From Deltaproteobacteria bacterium (GTDB taxonomy: Bacteria > Desulfobacterota > Desulfarculia > Adiutricales > Adiutricaceae): a stretch of DNA of 7,124 nt. Shown here in pieces: positions 1-5,809 of this stretch (the stretch's first letter is position 1; each line of letters opens with the position of its first letter). Location of the stretch: assembly GCA_031277995.1 (NCBI GenBank), contig JAITLH010000156.1:1-7124 (forward strand). Reading direction: 5' to 3'. A model generated the notes under the pieces. That model was not told the origin of the DNA and made no database searches. It worked only from the letters and a program-made list of their open reading frames with translations. The position numbers and the translations under genes were made by a program.

Positions 1-384
1 GGTTTTTGCGGAGTTTCTCGGCCTAATCAGACAATTTTCCGACCGCGCGTTTAAACGCCCATTTTGGGACCTCAGGGCTCTTGTGACCGGTGACCCATAG
101 TTTATAACCCAGATTCTGCCACGCATGAGCTCTCAGGGCCGAATTTGACTGGTTACGGGCCATTTTCCAATGGGGGGGTGAAGTCGGTTTTTGGATCTTG
201 GGAACGCTTGATCTGCCAGCTTCCCTCGGGATCGTTTTTAGCGTGAATCGACACGGATTTTTACAAACACAGAGGTTTTTTTAGAGCCTGGGTTAACCGC
301 GTCGGTCCAGACCGGAGCTGAAAAGCAATTTTAAAGTGCTTGGGTGATCTGGCGAGATTGCTTGGAATGGTTGATTGGGCGGGT
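1..384. other. gene-free region downstream of engB
   Basis: I see no supportable gene on either strand here. The stretch is AT/GC mixed with several T runs on the plus strand. It contains a perfect 12-bp palindrome at 47-58 (GCGTTTAAACGC) and an 8-bp palindrome GGTTAACC near 290. A weak hairpin at 323-341 (arms AAGCA/TGCTT) is followed on the minus strand by only a couple of T residues, so it is a poor candidate terminator for the operon ending at 385. A plus-strand promoter-like pair, TTGTGA (81-86) and TATAAC (103-108) with a 16-base spacer, has no gene to serve. Confidence 0.5.
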
Positions 385-1092
385 TTAGTCGGCTTGGTCT
401 GGGGTTGGATCTAAGGTCGGCTCTGGGGTTGGATCCGATGGGGGAGCTAATTCAGAGTCGCTTGGCTGGATAAGTTCTTGGCGGGCTTTGACGAGGGCGA
501 TGAGGTGTTCTCGGCCTTGGCCGTTTAGGGCGGAAAAGGCCAGGGGGTGAGCGAAGCCGCCCAGTTGTTGGGCCAGGGCGGAAAGGGCGGCTTTGACTCG
601 GCTGAGGGAGAGTTTGTCGGCTTTGGTGGCGACGACTTGAAAGGGGATGTTTAGGTCGGTTAGCCAGCGGGCCAGATCTTTTTCTTCTTTTTGGGCCGAT
701 CTCCTGACGTCCAGAAGGAGAAAGCCTAGGCGGTTGGGCCGGGCGGCGGACAGGTAGTCGCCGATCATGTTTTGCCAGCTCTTGACCATGGCCTTGGGGG
801 CGGCGGCGTAACCGTAACCGGGGAGATCGACCACGGTCATGGGGTCGGAACTTGGGGTCCAGGTGACCGAAAAGAAATTTAAAAGCCTGGTGCGCCCAGG
901 CGTGGACGAGGTTTTGGCCAGGCCCTTTCGTCCCAGCCAGCGGTTAATCAGGGAAGACTTGCCGCAATTGGAGCGGCCCATCATGATAACTTCCAGGCCA
1001 AGGGGCGGGGGAAACTGGGTTATCTCGGTAGCTGAGGTTACAAACTCGGCCCGGTGGGCCGGGGGCGAGACTTGGGGTTTTGGGCGGGCCAT
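385..1092 (-). CDS. engB: Ribosome biogenesis GTP-binding protein EngB (YihA/YsxC)
   Basis: This is a small cytoplasmic GTPase of the TrmE-Era-EngA-EngB family; family members bind GTP and are needed for late 50S ribosomal subunit assembly. All G motifs are visible (235-aa numbering): G1 GRSNCGKSS about 39-47, G2 region STPGRTRLLNFF about 63-74, G3 DLPGYGYA about 89-96, G4 TKAD about 156-159, and G5 SALNGQG about 187-193. The G1 loop has Cys where Val is usual. I chose the ATG at 1092 over the TTG one codon upstream because ATG is stronger and AAGGG lies six bases before that TTGATG-ATG context. The ATG overlaps the aminotransferase stop as TGATG, so it is the last gene of a three-gene operon. 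The last ~28 residues form a proline/acidic tail (PSDSELAPPSDPTPEP and on) that normal EngB proteins of about 200 aa lack. Identity is near certain. Confidence 0.96.
   Translation of the reverse strand: MARPKPQVSPPAHRAEFVTSATEITQFPPPLGLEVIMMGRSNCGKSSLINRWLGRKGLAKTSSTPGRTRLLNFFSVTWTPSSDPMTVVDLPGYGYAAAPKAMVKSWQNMIGDYLSAARPNRLGFLLLDVRRSAQKEEKDLARWLTDLNIPFQVVATKADKLSLSRVKAALSALAQQLGGFAHPLAFSALNGQGREHLIALVKARQELIQPSDSELAPPSDPTPEPTLDPTPDQAD
398..435 (-). repeat. 24-bp tandem duplication encoding the EngB C-terminal tail
   Basis: The 14-base string TCTGGGGTTGGATC occurs at 398-411 and again at 422-435, a period of 24 bases or eight codons. In the EngB frame it gives two copies of a DPTP-x4 unit (DPTPEPTL, DPTPDQAD) at the very C-terminus. 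The period is a whole number of codons, so copy-number change would keep the frame. It is outside the GTPase fold. Confidence 0.7.
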
Positions 1093-2291
1093 CAAGCGCC
1101 CTTGGTGGCGGCCACTTTTGGGTCCCTGGCCGAAATGAAATCGGAAAGGCGGTTTAGGCCCTCAAGGATGTTCGCCTCGCTCGTGGCGTAGGAAAAACGC
1201 AAAAAGCCTTCGGCGCCGGATCCAAACTCGATTCCCGGGGTGAGGCCCACGGCAACCTCGTTTAAGATTTCAAAAACCAAACTCTTGGAATCCGGGTTAA
1301 GGTGATCGGCCCTGGCCAGGACGTAAAAAGCCCCGGCGGGATCGCTCATAAGCCCAAGGCCCAGGGCCCTTAGCCCCTCGATTAGGACTTTTCTGCGGCG
1401 ATCGTAAACGGAGCGCATTTTCAAAACCTCGGGCCAGGCCTGTCTTAAGGCCACCGAGGCGGCCTTTTGGGCGGCGGCGTTGGTGGAGATGACAAAGTTT
1501 TGGGACATGGAAAGTAAGGATCTTACCATGTCGGGGGGAAGGATTAGGTAACCCACCCGCCAGCCGGTCATGGCAAAGGCCTTGGAAAAACCGCCAACCA
1601 CCACGGCTTGATCGGTATATTCCAAAATGGTGTGATCCCGCTCGTCAAGGTAACTTAGGCCATGGTAGATCTCGTCGGAGATTATTAGCCTATCGAGATT
1701 GGCCAAGCCTTTTAGGTAATCCGGGCCCAAAACGGCCCCGGTGGGATTGGCCGGAGAATTTATCAAGATGGCCTTGATTGACGAATTAAGTTTTTTCTTG
1801 ACCTCGTCCGGATTGAGCCTAAAGCCCTCGGATTCGTTGACCGGGGAAAAAACCACCCGCCCCCCAAAAAATTTGACCAAATTCGGGTAACAGCAGTAAG
1901 CCGGGTCAGACATCAAAACCGCGTCGCCCGCCTCCAAAAGGGCCCCAAACAAAAGGAGCAAGCCGGGGGAAGTCCCTGGACAAATCAAAAACCTGTCCGG
2001 GTCAATGTCCACCCCGTAGCGTTCCTTATAATGCCAGCTAAGCGACTCCCTAAGTTCGGGGTCGCCCTGGGAGTGGCCGTATTTGAAGGCCCCGGTGGTC
2101 AGGGCTTTTTCCATGGCCTCAACGATGACCCGGGGAGTTCTAAAATCAGGCTCCCCGACCTCCATGTGGATCACGTTTCGGCCGGCCCTTTCCAGGCGTT
2201 GGGCGGCGTCCATGACCTCCATGACCATAAAGGGGGTAACCGAGAGGGCCCGTTGGGCCATGTGGATTTGAAATCTATCCATGGCTGTCAC
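1092..2291 (-). CDS. PLP-dependent class I/II aminotransferase (aspartate-aminotransferase-like)
   Basis: This is a fold-type I pyridoxal-phosphate enzyme of the AspC/ArcT-like group, cytoplasmic, of the usual length (399 aa). Visible motifs: GEPDF at 46-50, the PLP-phosphate loop GTSPG at 106-110, DPAY with the ring-stacking Tyr132, NPTG at 182-185, DEIY at 206-209 (Asp206 pairs with the PLP nitrogen), SKAFAMTGWRVGY at 236-248 with Schiff-base Lys237, and the substrate-carboxylate Arg365 in LRFSYA. The amino-acid substrate cannot be read from the sequence. It is longer than and unlike typical HisC, so it should not be called the histidinol-phosphate aminotransferase because of the nearby his genes. 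The start is GTG at 2291, overlapping the upstream TPR stop as GTGA; an ATG three codons in (2282) is an alternative and neither has a strong Shine-Dalgarno, which fits translational coupling. Confidence 0.93.
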   Translation of the reverse strand: MTAMDRFQIHMAQRALSVTPFMVMEVMDAAQRLERAGRNVIHMEVGEPDFRTPRVIVEAMEKALTTGAFKYGHSQGDPELRESLSWHYKERYGVDIDPDRFLICPGTSPGLLLLFGALLEAGDAVLMSDPAYCCYPNLVKFFGGRVVFSPVNESEGFRLNPDEVKKKLNSSIKAILINSPANPTGAVLGPDYLKGLANLDRLIISDEIYHGLSYLDERDHTILEYTDQAVVVGGFSKAFAMTGWRVGYLILPPDMVRSLLSMSQNFVISTNAAAQKAASVALRQAWPEVLKMRSVYDRRRKVLIEGLRALGLGLMSDPAGAFYVLARADHLNPDSKSLVFEILNEVAVGLTPGIEFGSGAEGFLRFSYATSEANILEGLNRLSDFISARDPKVAATKGA

Positions 2292-3073
2292 TCAAAACCA
2301 AGAACTTTTCTGGCTTTTCTTTGGGCCTCAATGGCCCTGGGGGTGTTTGGCGACAAAAGGACCACCTGGCCGTAGGCCTCGGCGGCTTCGTCTTTTTTGC
2401 CGGCTTTCTCATAGGCCTCGCCCAAAAGGTAATAGGCGTCGGCATAGCTGGGATCGAGCTTAACGGCGTTCAATAAATAATCGATCGTTTCCGTGGTTTC
2501 GCCGCGGTTAAAAAACAGCTGGGCTAACCTATAGTACGGGGGGGCGTACTGGGGGCTCAAGGTCAATATGTTCCGATAAATGGCCTCGGCCTCGGTGAAG
2601 TTGCCTTGGATCTGTTCGATGGTTCCCAAATTGAACTGCGGTAACCAAGGCCTGGAGTAAGTCGTGTCTTTTAAGCAATACTCAAATTCGCTTTTGGCTT
2701 GGTCAAATTGCTTAAGATCCATGTAAACCAGACCCAGGTTATTGTGGATTTCCGTCTTGGTGGAATCCTTGGCCAAGGCCCTGGAGTAATATTCTATGGC
2801 TTTATCGTAATCCTGGCGAGAATAATAAGTCAAACCCAAATAGGTTAAGACATCCAAGTTTTCCGGATCGATTTGTTCGGCCTTGGACAGTTCGCTTAGG
2901 GCTCCGGCCAAATCTTTTTGGAGCAACAATATTCTGCCAAGATTGATGTGGGCCCCCATTTGTTGTTCCGGGGTGGCGGAGGTGGGTCCGACGCTTTTTC
3001 CGCCGGAACAGCCAATCAATCCGACCAAGCCCAGTAAGAAAAGACTCGGTATCAAGAAAAAATGGCCTCTCAT
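2288..3073 (-). CDS. TPR-repeat lipoprotein (PilF/PilW-like architecture)
   Basis: This is a 261-aa predicted lipoprotein. Residues 1-21 are a signal peptide (M-R-G-H, then a Leu/Phe/Ile-rich core) ending in the lipobox L-I-G-C, with Cys22 the likely lipidated residue. After a short Gly/Ser/Pro linker, about six tetratricopeptide repeats fill residues ~40-246, for example AHINLGRILLLQ, LDVLTYLGLTYYSRQ, IHNNLGLVYMDLKQ and ADAYYLLGEAYEKAGK. TPRs are protein-protein scaffolds. A Cys lipobox plus six TPRs in about 250 aa is the layout of PilF/PilW, the pilotin that assists secretin assembly in type IV pili, but no pilus gene lies nearby and other TPR lipoproteins share this layout, so that role is only a possibility. 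It is first in its operon, with GGAGG at 3083-3087 nine bases before the ATG, and its stop overlaps the next start. Confidence 0.9.
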   Translation of the reverse strand: MRGHFFLIPSLFLLGLVGLIGCSGGKSVGPTSATPEQQMGAHINLGRILLLQKDLAGALSELSKAEQIDPENLDVLTYLGLTYYSRQDYDKAIEYYSRALAKDSTKTEIHNNLGLVYMDLKQFDQAKSEFEYCLKDTTYSRPWLPQFNLGTIEQIQGNFTEAEAIYRNILTLSPQYAPPYYRLAQLFFNRGETTETIDYLLNAVKLDPSYADAYYLLGEAYEKAGKKDEAAEAYGQVVLLSPNTPRAIEAQRKARKVLGFE

Positions 3074-3130
3074 GTGGGGATACCTCCAATAAGGGCAAGG
3101 GATTTTTTTAATCCGTTTCCCAGGCTAAAA

Positions 3131-3168
3131 CGATCGAGCCGCCAAGGCCCTGGCTTAACGGCCGATCG
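3131..3168 (-). promoter_or_regulatory. 5' leader hairpin of the TPR-aminotransferase-engB operon
   Basis: On the minus strand an outer CGATCG/CGATCG stem (3163-3168 with 3131-3136) continues inward as GCC/GGC and GCCA/TGGC, closing a six-base loop. It has a five-base bulge on one side and a one-base bulge on the other, 13 bp in all. It is followed by TTTT at 3130-3127. It starts about where transcription from the -10 box at 3174-3179 should begin, so it would form the extreme 5' end of the mRNA. It may be a stabilising 5' hairpin or a weak attenuator; the sequence does not decide. Confidence 0.5.
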
Positions 3169-3173
3169 GACAA

Positions 3174-3179
3174 ATTATA
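3174..3179 (-). promoter_or_regulatory. Candidate -10 box for the TPR-lipoprotein operon
   Basis: This is a perfect TATAAT on the minus strand, about 100 bases before the TPR ATG. The best -35 in reach is TTAGCC with a long 19-base spacer, which is poor. An alternative promoter further upstream is TTGTCA/TAGTAC near 3235-3270, also weak. The position at the head of the operon supports promoter function; strength is uncertain. Confidence 0.4.
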
Positions 3180-3384
3180 TATTTAATGGTTATTAACGGG
3201 CTAACGGGCGACGCTTTTAGGGCTAAAACTTGAGGAGAGGGTACTAACTAGATTAAACAATCTTGACAAAACAAAGTTATCTAAGAGCATTTAGCCAGAT
3301 AAGCAATGGTCCAAGAATATTTTTATTAAATAAAAACGCTTAAACAAAAGACTTAGGGTTTAAAAATAAAGTCTTAAAGTGCTT
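3180..3384. other. AT-rich spacer between hisG and the TPR operon
   Basis: No gene is seen. The stretch is strongly A/T-rich with small dyads: a 17-base palindrome at 3320-3336 (TTTTTATT-A-AATAAAAA) and arms AAGACTT (3348-3354) / AAGTCTT (3369-3375) around a 14-base loop. The string ACAAAGTTATC at about 3270-3280 partly repeats the AAAGTTAT arm of the hisG terminator. These could be upstream activation or protein-binding sequence for the TPR promoter, but base composition alone could also produce them. Confidence 0.4.
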
Positions 3385-3418
3385 AAAAACTAAAGTTATC
3401 GTTTAAATAACTTTGTTT
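3385..3418 (-). terminator. Intrinsic-type terminator overlapping the hisG stop codon
   Basis: On the minus strand, arms AAAGTTAT (3414-3407) and ATAACTTT (3399-3392) pair perfectly around a seven-base loop that contains the hisG TAA stop. Four more pairs (AAAC/GTTT) extend the stem past a single bulged base, and the strand then runs into TTTTT (3389-3385). The stem is AT-rich, so it is weaker than a classical GC stem, but it ends the hisI-hisG unit in the right place. Confidence 0.55.
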
Positions 3419-4314
3419 AGCGGATACTCGATAATGCCCTCGGCCTTGTTTTCGATCAAAAGGGGAATCAGTTCCCTGACGACTTTGGAGGAAACCACGG
3501 TTTCCACGCTTAGCCAAGAACTTTTGTAGAGATGGGCGACCGTGGGGGCGTTTAGGCTGGGCAGGATCCTGACCACGTTTTCGACGTCCTCTTCCCGGAC
3601 GTTCATTTTTAGGCCCACCAAACCTTCGGCGTCAAGGGCGCCCTTTAACAATAAGGCCAACTGATCGATCTTGGCTTTTTTGAAGGGATCGGTCAGTGAT
3701 TTGGCGTTGGCGATTAGTTCGGTGTGGGTGACTAAGAGCTCGTCGATGATCTTAAGGCCGTGGGCCTTGATGGTGCTGCCGGTTTCGGTCACTTCCACGA
3801 TGGCGTCAGCCAAACCGGAAACCACCTTGGCCTCGGTGGCGCCCCAGGAAAATTCCACGTTAACCTTGATCCCCCGATCCTCAAACCAACGTTTGGTTAC
3901 CCCGGGAAGTTCGGTGGCCACGGTTTTTCCTTCCAAATCCTTGGCCGAGCGATAAGGCCCGTCCCCGGCCACGGCCAAAACCCATTTGGCCGTCGAGGGA
4001 GTGGCCTTGGAATAGATCAGATCGGCTACCACTTCAACCTGGCTTCGGTTTTCCAAACGCCAATCTTTTCCGGCCAAACCGCAGTCCAAAACGCCCTGCT
4101 CAACGTAACGGCTCATTTCCTGGGATCTTGACAAAGTGCACTCGATCTCGGGATCGTCGATGCCGGGAAAGTAATTCCTGGAGCCAATGTTGACGCGCCA
4201 ACCGGAACGGGCGAACAAACCAAGGGTGTATTGTTCCAATGAGCCTTTGGGTAGGCCCAGCTTCAGGACGCCTTTGGGCGGATGGAGTTCCATGGGTTTA
4301 TCGGAGGACTTCAT
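3403..4314 (-). CDS. hisG: ATP phosphoribosyltransferase, long form (HisG)
   Basis: This enzyme catalyses the first step of histidine biosynthesis, joining ATP and PRPP to give phosphoribosyl-ATP in the cytoplasm. The N-terminal LGLPKGSLEQ (19-28) and DCGLAGKDW (77-85) are catalytic-domain signatures; the PRPP/phosphate-binding loop VEVTETGSTIKAHGL is at 173-187. Residues ~228-303 (GLKMNV, LPSLNAPTVAHL, GIIEYPL) form the ACT-like C-terminal domain found in long HisG, the hexameric type that is feedback-inhibited by histidine and does not need HisZ. The length of 303 aa fits. The start overlaps hisI by 17 bases, with GGGGA as a modest ribosome site. Met8 (ATG at 4293, four bases past the hisI stop) is a real alternative because the conserved fold begins only near residue 15. 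It is the second gene of the hisI-hisG unit. Confidence 0.96.
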   Translation of the reverse strand: MKSSDKPMELHPPKGVLKLGLPKGSLEQYTLGLFARSGWRVNIGSRNYFPGIDDPEIECTLSRSQEMSRYVEQGVLDCGLAGKDWRLENRSQVEVVADLIYSKATPSTAKWVLAVAGDGPYRSAKDLEGKTVATELPGVTKRWFEDRGIKVNVEFSWGATEAKVVSGLADAIVEVTETGSTIKAHGLKIIDELLVTHTELIANAKSLTDPFKKAKIDQLALLLKGALDAEGLVGLKMNVREEDVENVVRILPSLNAPTVAHLYKSSWLSVETVVSSKVVRELIPLLIENKAEGIIEYPLNKVI

Positions 4315-4666
4315 AATCGTTCCCCGAAACGTGCTTGTAGTGGAAGCAGGATCTTTTTCCCGTATGGCAGGCCACGCCGCCCACCTGGTCGATCTTTACG
4401 ACGATGGCGTCATAATCGCAATCGAGATAAATTTCTTTGACGATCTGGACGTGACCCGACCCGCCGCCTTTATGCCAAAGCTCTTTACGCGAACGGCTCC
4501 AGTAATGGACCTGGCCGGTCTCCAAAGTTTTTTGGTAAGAGTCGCGGTTCATATAGGCCAGCATCAGGATTTCGCCGGTATTGGCGTCCTGGGCCACGGC
4601 CGGGATCAGCCCGCCGGACTTATCAAAATCCGGCTCCAACTTCTTAATCTCCAAGGGTTCGGACAT
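4298..4666 (-). CDS. hisI: Phosphoribosyl-AMP cyclohydrolase (HisI)
   Basis: HisI opens the adenine ring of phosphoribosyl-AMP to give ProFAR, the third step of histidine synthesis. The 122-aa protein is a complete monofunctional HisI without a fused HisE pyrophosphohydrolase domain. Motifs: LAYMN at 36-40, YWSRSRKELWHKGG at 55-68, DCDYDA at 82-87 with the Mg2+-type Asp82/84/86, and ACHTGKRSCF at 99-108. Cys83, Cys100 and Cys107 are the expected zinc ligands. The usual 'TSG' of the KGxTSG stretch reads GSG. GAGGAGG (4671-4677) lies only four bases before the ATG, a strong but slightly close site that fixes the start. It is first in the hisI-hisG unit; its 3' end overlaps hisG. Confidence 0.96.
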   Translation of the reverse strand: MSEPLEIKKLEPDFDKSGGLIPAVAQDANTGEILMLAYMNRDSYQKTLETGQVHYWSRSRKELWHKGGGSGHVQIVKEIYLDCDYDAIVVKIDQVGGVACHTGKRSCFHYKHVSGNDYEVLR

Positions 4667-4696
4667 GAGACCTCCTCATGAAAAAATGATCTATAC

Positions 4697-4726
4697 ATTA
4701 TAGCCTACCGGTCAACGTTTGGGCAA
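4697..4726 (-). promoter_or_regulatory. Sigma-70-type promoter of hisI-hisG
   Basis: On the minus strand TTGCCC (4726-4721, four of six matches to the -35 consensus) is followed after 18 bases by a perfect TATAAT -10 (4702-4697). Transcription should start near 4690, leaving a leader of only about 24 bases. That is too short for a histidine leader peptide or T-box, so control by attenuation at this promoter is unlikely; feedback inhibition of HisG is the more probable control. Confidence 0.6.
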
Positions 4727-4828
4727 TAACCTTGTAATAATTATCTAATAATATTAAAGAAAACCCCAAACTTTTTTCTTACCGGCCTTTCTCCCAACCC
4801 ACACCCGGCCTAGCCCGGGCCCTAAAAC

Positions 4829-4853
4829 CCCTGGGCCAGGGCCGGGCCCAGGG
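4829..4853 (-). terminator. GC-rich hairpin with short T run
   Basis: Perfect nine-base arms CCCTGGGCC (4829-4837) and GGCCCAGGG (4845-4853) enclose a seven-base loop. On the minus strand the stem is followed by one G and then TTTT (4827-4824), so it could act as a weak intrinsic terminator for any transcript entering from the spacer towards hisI. No gene ends here, so the function is uncertain. Confidence 0.3.
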
Positions 4854-4896
4854 CCTTAGCCCAAGCCCTAGTTTTCGCGGCTCTCGGACATCATGA

Positions 4897-4944
4897 AAGC
4901 GCCTTAAGCGGTTTTTCTGGGAGGCCCCATGGGGGGAGGCGCTT
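4897..4944. repeat. Inverted repeat with nested palindrome
   Basis: Perfect eight-base arms AAGCGCCT (4897-4904) and AGGCGCTT (4937-4944) flank 32 bases. Within them is the ten-base palindrome CCCCATGGGG (4925-4934). There is no T run beside it on either strand, so it does not look like a terminator. No gene adjoins it; it may be part of a structured transcript or a degenerate repeat. Confidence 0.4.
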
Positions 4945-5399
4945 GGTTGTCTGGAAGTGACCCGAAAGTGGGAAAGCGTGAACCGGTAAGCTTAACGGCG
5001 CCTTGGCGGGCCGGGGGATCGGTCCTAATGGGGGAAGGGAGGAAAAAACGAAGGTTTTTTGGCCAATGTTTTCGATGATGGATTTTTTTAGGGACTAAGG
5101 GAAAAGGGTAAAGATATATTTAAGCGTTTAAGTAAACATACTAACAAAATAAACCATTGCGGGAAAGCTGATAGCCCCGTAAGGGTAAAAGGTCAATGGC
5201 CATGGCCTGATGATTAAAACCCCAAGGCGAGTTAATTTGGCCCAGGTAACGGCCAAAAAAAATATCCGTGGGTTCGGGACGTCAGAAGCGGTGATTTTTT
5301 TAAGTTAACCAGGAATTTGCGACGAATCGGTCGTTGGATTAATGGGCGATTTTAGAAAAACCAAAGGTGTTTAATAAACCCTAGACTTGGGAAAAATAA

Positions 5400-5419
5400 A
5401 AATATTTAATTAAATATTT
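5400..5419. repeat. Perfect 20-bp A/T-only palindrome
   Basis: The sequence reads AAATATTTAA followed by its exact reverse complement TTAAATATTT, with no mismatch. It lies in the most AT-rich part of the spacer, directly beside a plus-strand TATAAT at 5424-5429. A perfect dyad of this length could be a protein-binding site or cruciform, though low sequence complexity makes such palindromes more likely by chance. Confidence 0.55.
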
Positions 5420-5535
5420 CTACTATAATCATTTAGATAGAATTTTTTAACTGACTTTAGGTTATCCGAGACCTTATATTAAATACCTAAATAGCCAATT
5501 AAAAATTTATTTTAATAATATCAGATCATAAACGG

Positions 5536-5558
5536 GTCATGACATGACGATAACGTCA
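5536..5558. promoter_or_regulatory. Paired small palindromes, possible operator
   Basis: The palindrome GTCATGAC (5536-5543) is followed two bases later by TGACG-ATAA-CGTCA (5545-5558), a five-base dyad with a four-base centre. Both carry a TGAC half-site, so there are repeated copies in both orientations within 23 bases. This spacing is typical of dimeric-regulator sites, but there is no clear promoter or gene next to it. Confidence 0.25.
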
Positions 5559-5570
5559 ACGAAATTTAGT

Positions 5571-5623
5571 AAAAAAAAAACCAAAACATAAGCGTAAAAA
5601 GAGGCTTACGTTTTGGTTTTTTT
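5571..5623 (-). terminator. Strong intrinsic terminator (bidirectional) of the Sel1 gene
   Basis: Arms at 5604-5623 and 5574-5593 form a 20-bp stem around a ten-base loop; on the minus strand every position pairs, with one G-U. The stem is followed by a ten-T run (5580-5571), part of which also lies in the stem base. Read on the plus strand the same stem has one A-C mismatch and a seven-T tail, so it can stop transcripts from both sides. It lies about 190 bases past the Sel1 stop. Confidence 0.85.
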
Positions 5624-5627
5624 AGCG

Positions 5628-5650
5628 AAAAACCCCCCTTCGGCCAGGGG
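5628..5650 (-). terminator. Second, GC-stem terminator upstream of the first
   Basis: On the minus strand CCCCT (5650-5646) and AGGGG (5639-5635) form a short GC stem with a six-base loop, followed by GG and TTTTT (5632-5628). It stands just before the long terminator, so transcripts of the Sel1 gene meet two stop signals in tandem. Confidence 0.5.
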
Positions 5651-5741
5651 CGGGGCCAGCTGGTCTCATGGCCCAGTTTGGCGCGAAAAGGGGGCCTAAC
5701 CGTGAACGATTGACGAAACGGGAAGGTTACCCCAAGCTTAC

Positions 5742-5780
5742 CCCCGGGCCAGGGATGGCGAGAACGGAAAAGGCCCGGGG
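5742..5780 (-). repeat. GC-rich hairpin just past the Sel1 stop codon
   Basis: Perfect nine-base arms CCCCGGGCC (5742-5750) and GGCCCGGGG (5772-5780) flank a 21-base loop, 30 bases after the stop of the Sel1 gene. It lacks a T run, so it is more likely an mRNA 3'-end stabilising hairpin than a terminator. Its arms resemble those of the hairpin at 4829-4853, and the string GGGCCAGGG occurs in both. Confidence 0.45.
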
Positions 5781-5809
5781 AAAGGGCGAGTTCGGGCGCG
5801 CCTTAAAAT

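Larger units (their letters stand above)
4667..5809. other. 1.1-kb gene-poor spacer between hisI and the Sel1 gene
   Basis: No convincing gene was found on either strand. The region is a mosaic. About 4790-5050 is GC-rich with CCC/GGG runs and hairpins; 5050-5340 is intermediate; 5340-5570 is very AT-rich; 5630-5809 is GC-rich again and contains the Sel1-gene terminators. The only short open frames (for example 4929-5078 plus, 49 codons) have no ribosome site or recognisable motif. From 5160 to 5223 several small dyads cluster, including the palindrome GGCCATGGCC at 5198-5207 nested between TCA/TGA and GGGT/ACCC. An unrecognised structured RNA, a decayed gene, or plain spacer are all possible. 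Confidence 0.5.

Noticed and set aside
81..108. Plus-strand promoter TTGTGA / TATAAC with 16-base spacer
   Set aside because: It would transcribe only towards the antisense side of engB and no plus-strand gene follows; such matches are common by chance.
2031..2375. Plus-strand open frames opposite the aminotransferase/TPR junction
   Set aside because: They are antisense shadows of two well-supported genes, with no family motifs.
2802..3098. 98-codon minus-strand frame overlapping the TPR lipoprotein start
   Set aside because: It runs in another frame of a gene whose signal peptide, lipobox and TPRs are clear.
4187..4681. 164-codon plus-strand open frame opposite hisI and the hisG start
   Set aside because: It is fully antisense to two firmly identified genes, shows no family motif, and has no ribosome site; it arises from the codon bias of the minus-strand genes.
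4929..5078. 49-codon plus-strand open frame in the spacer
   Set aside because: It is short, Gly/Arg-rich from G runs, starts inside a palindrome and lacks a ribosome site or known motif.
5207..5213. CTGATGA, the conserved start of a hammerhead ribozyme core
   Set aside because: No CGAAAC partner or matching stems I to III occur at suitable distance.
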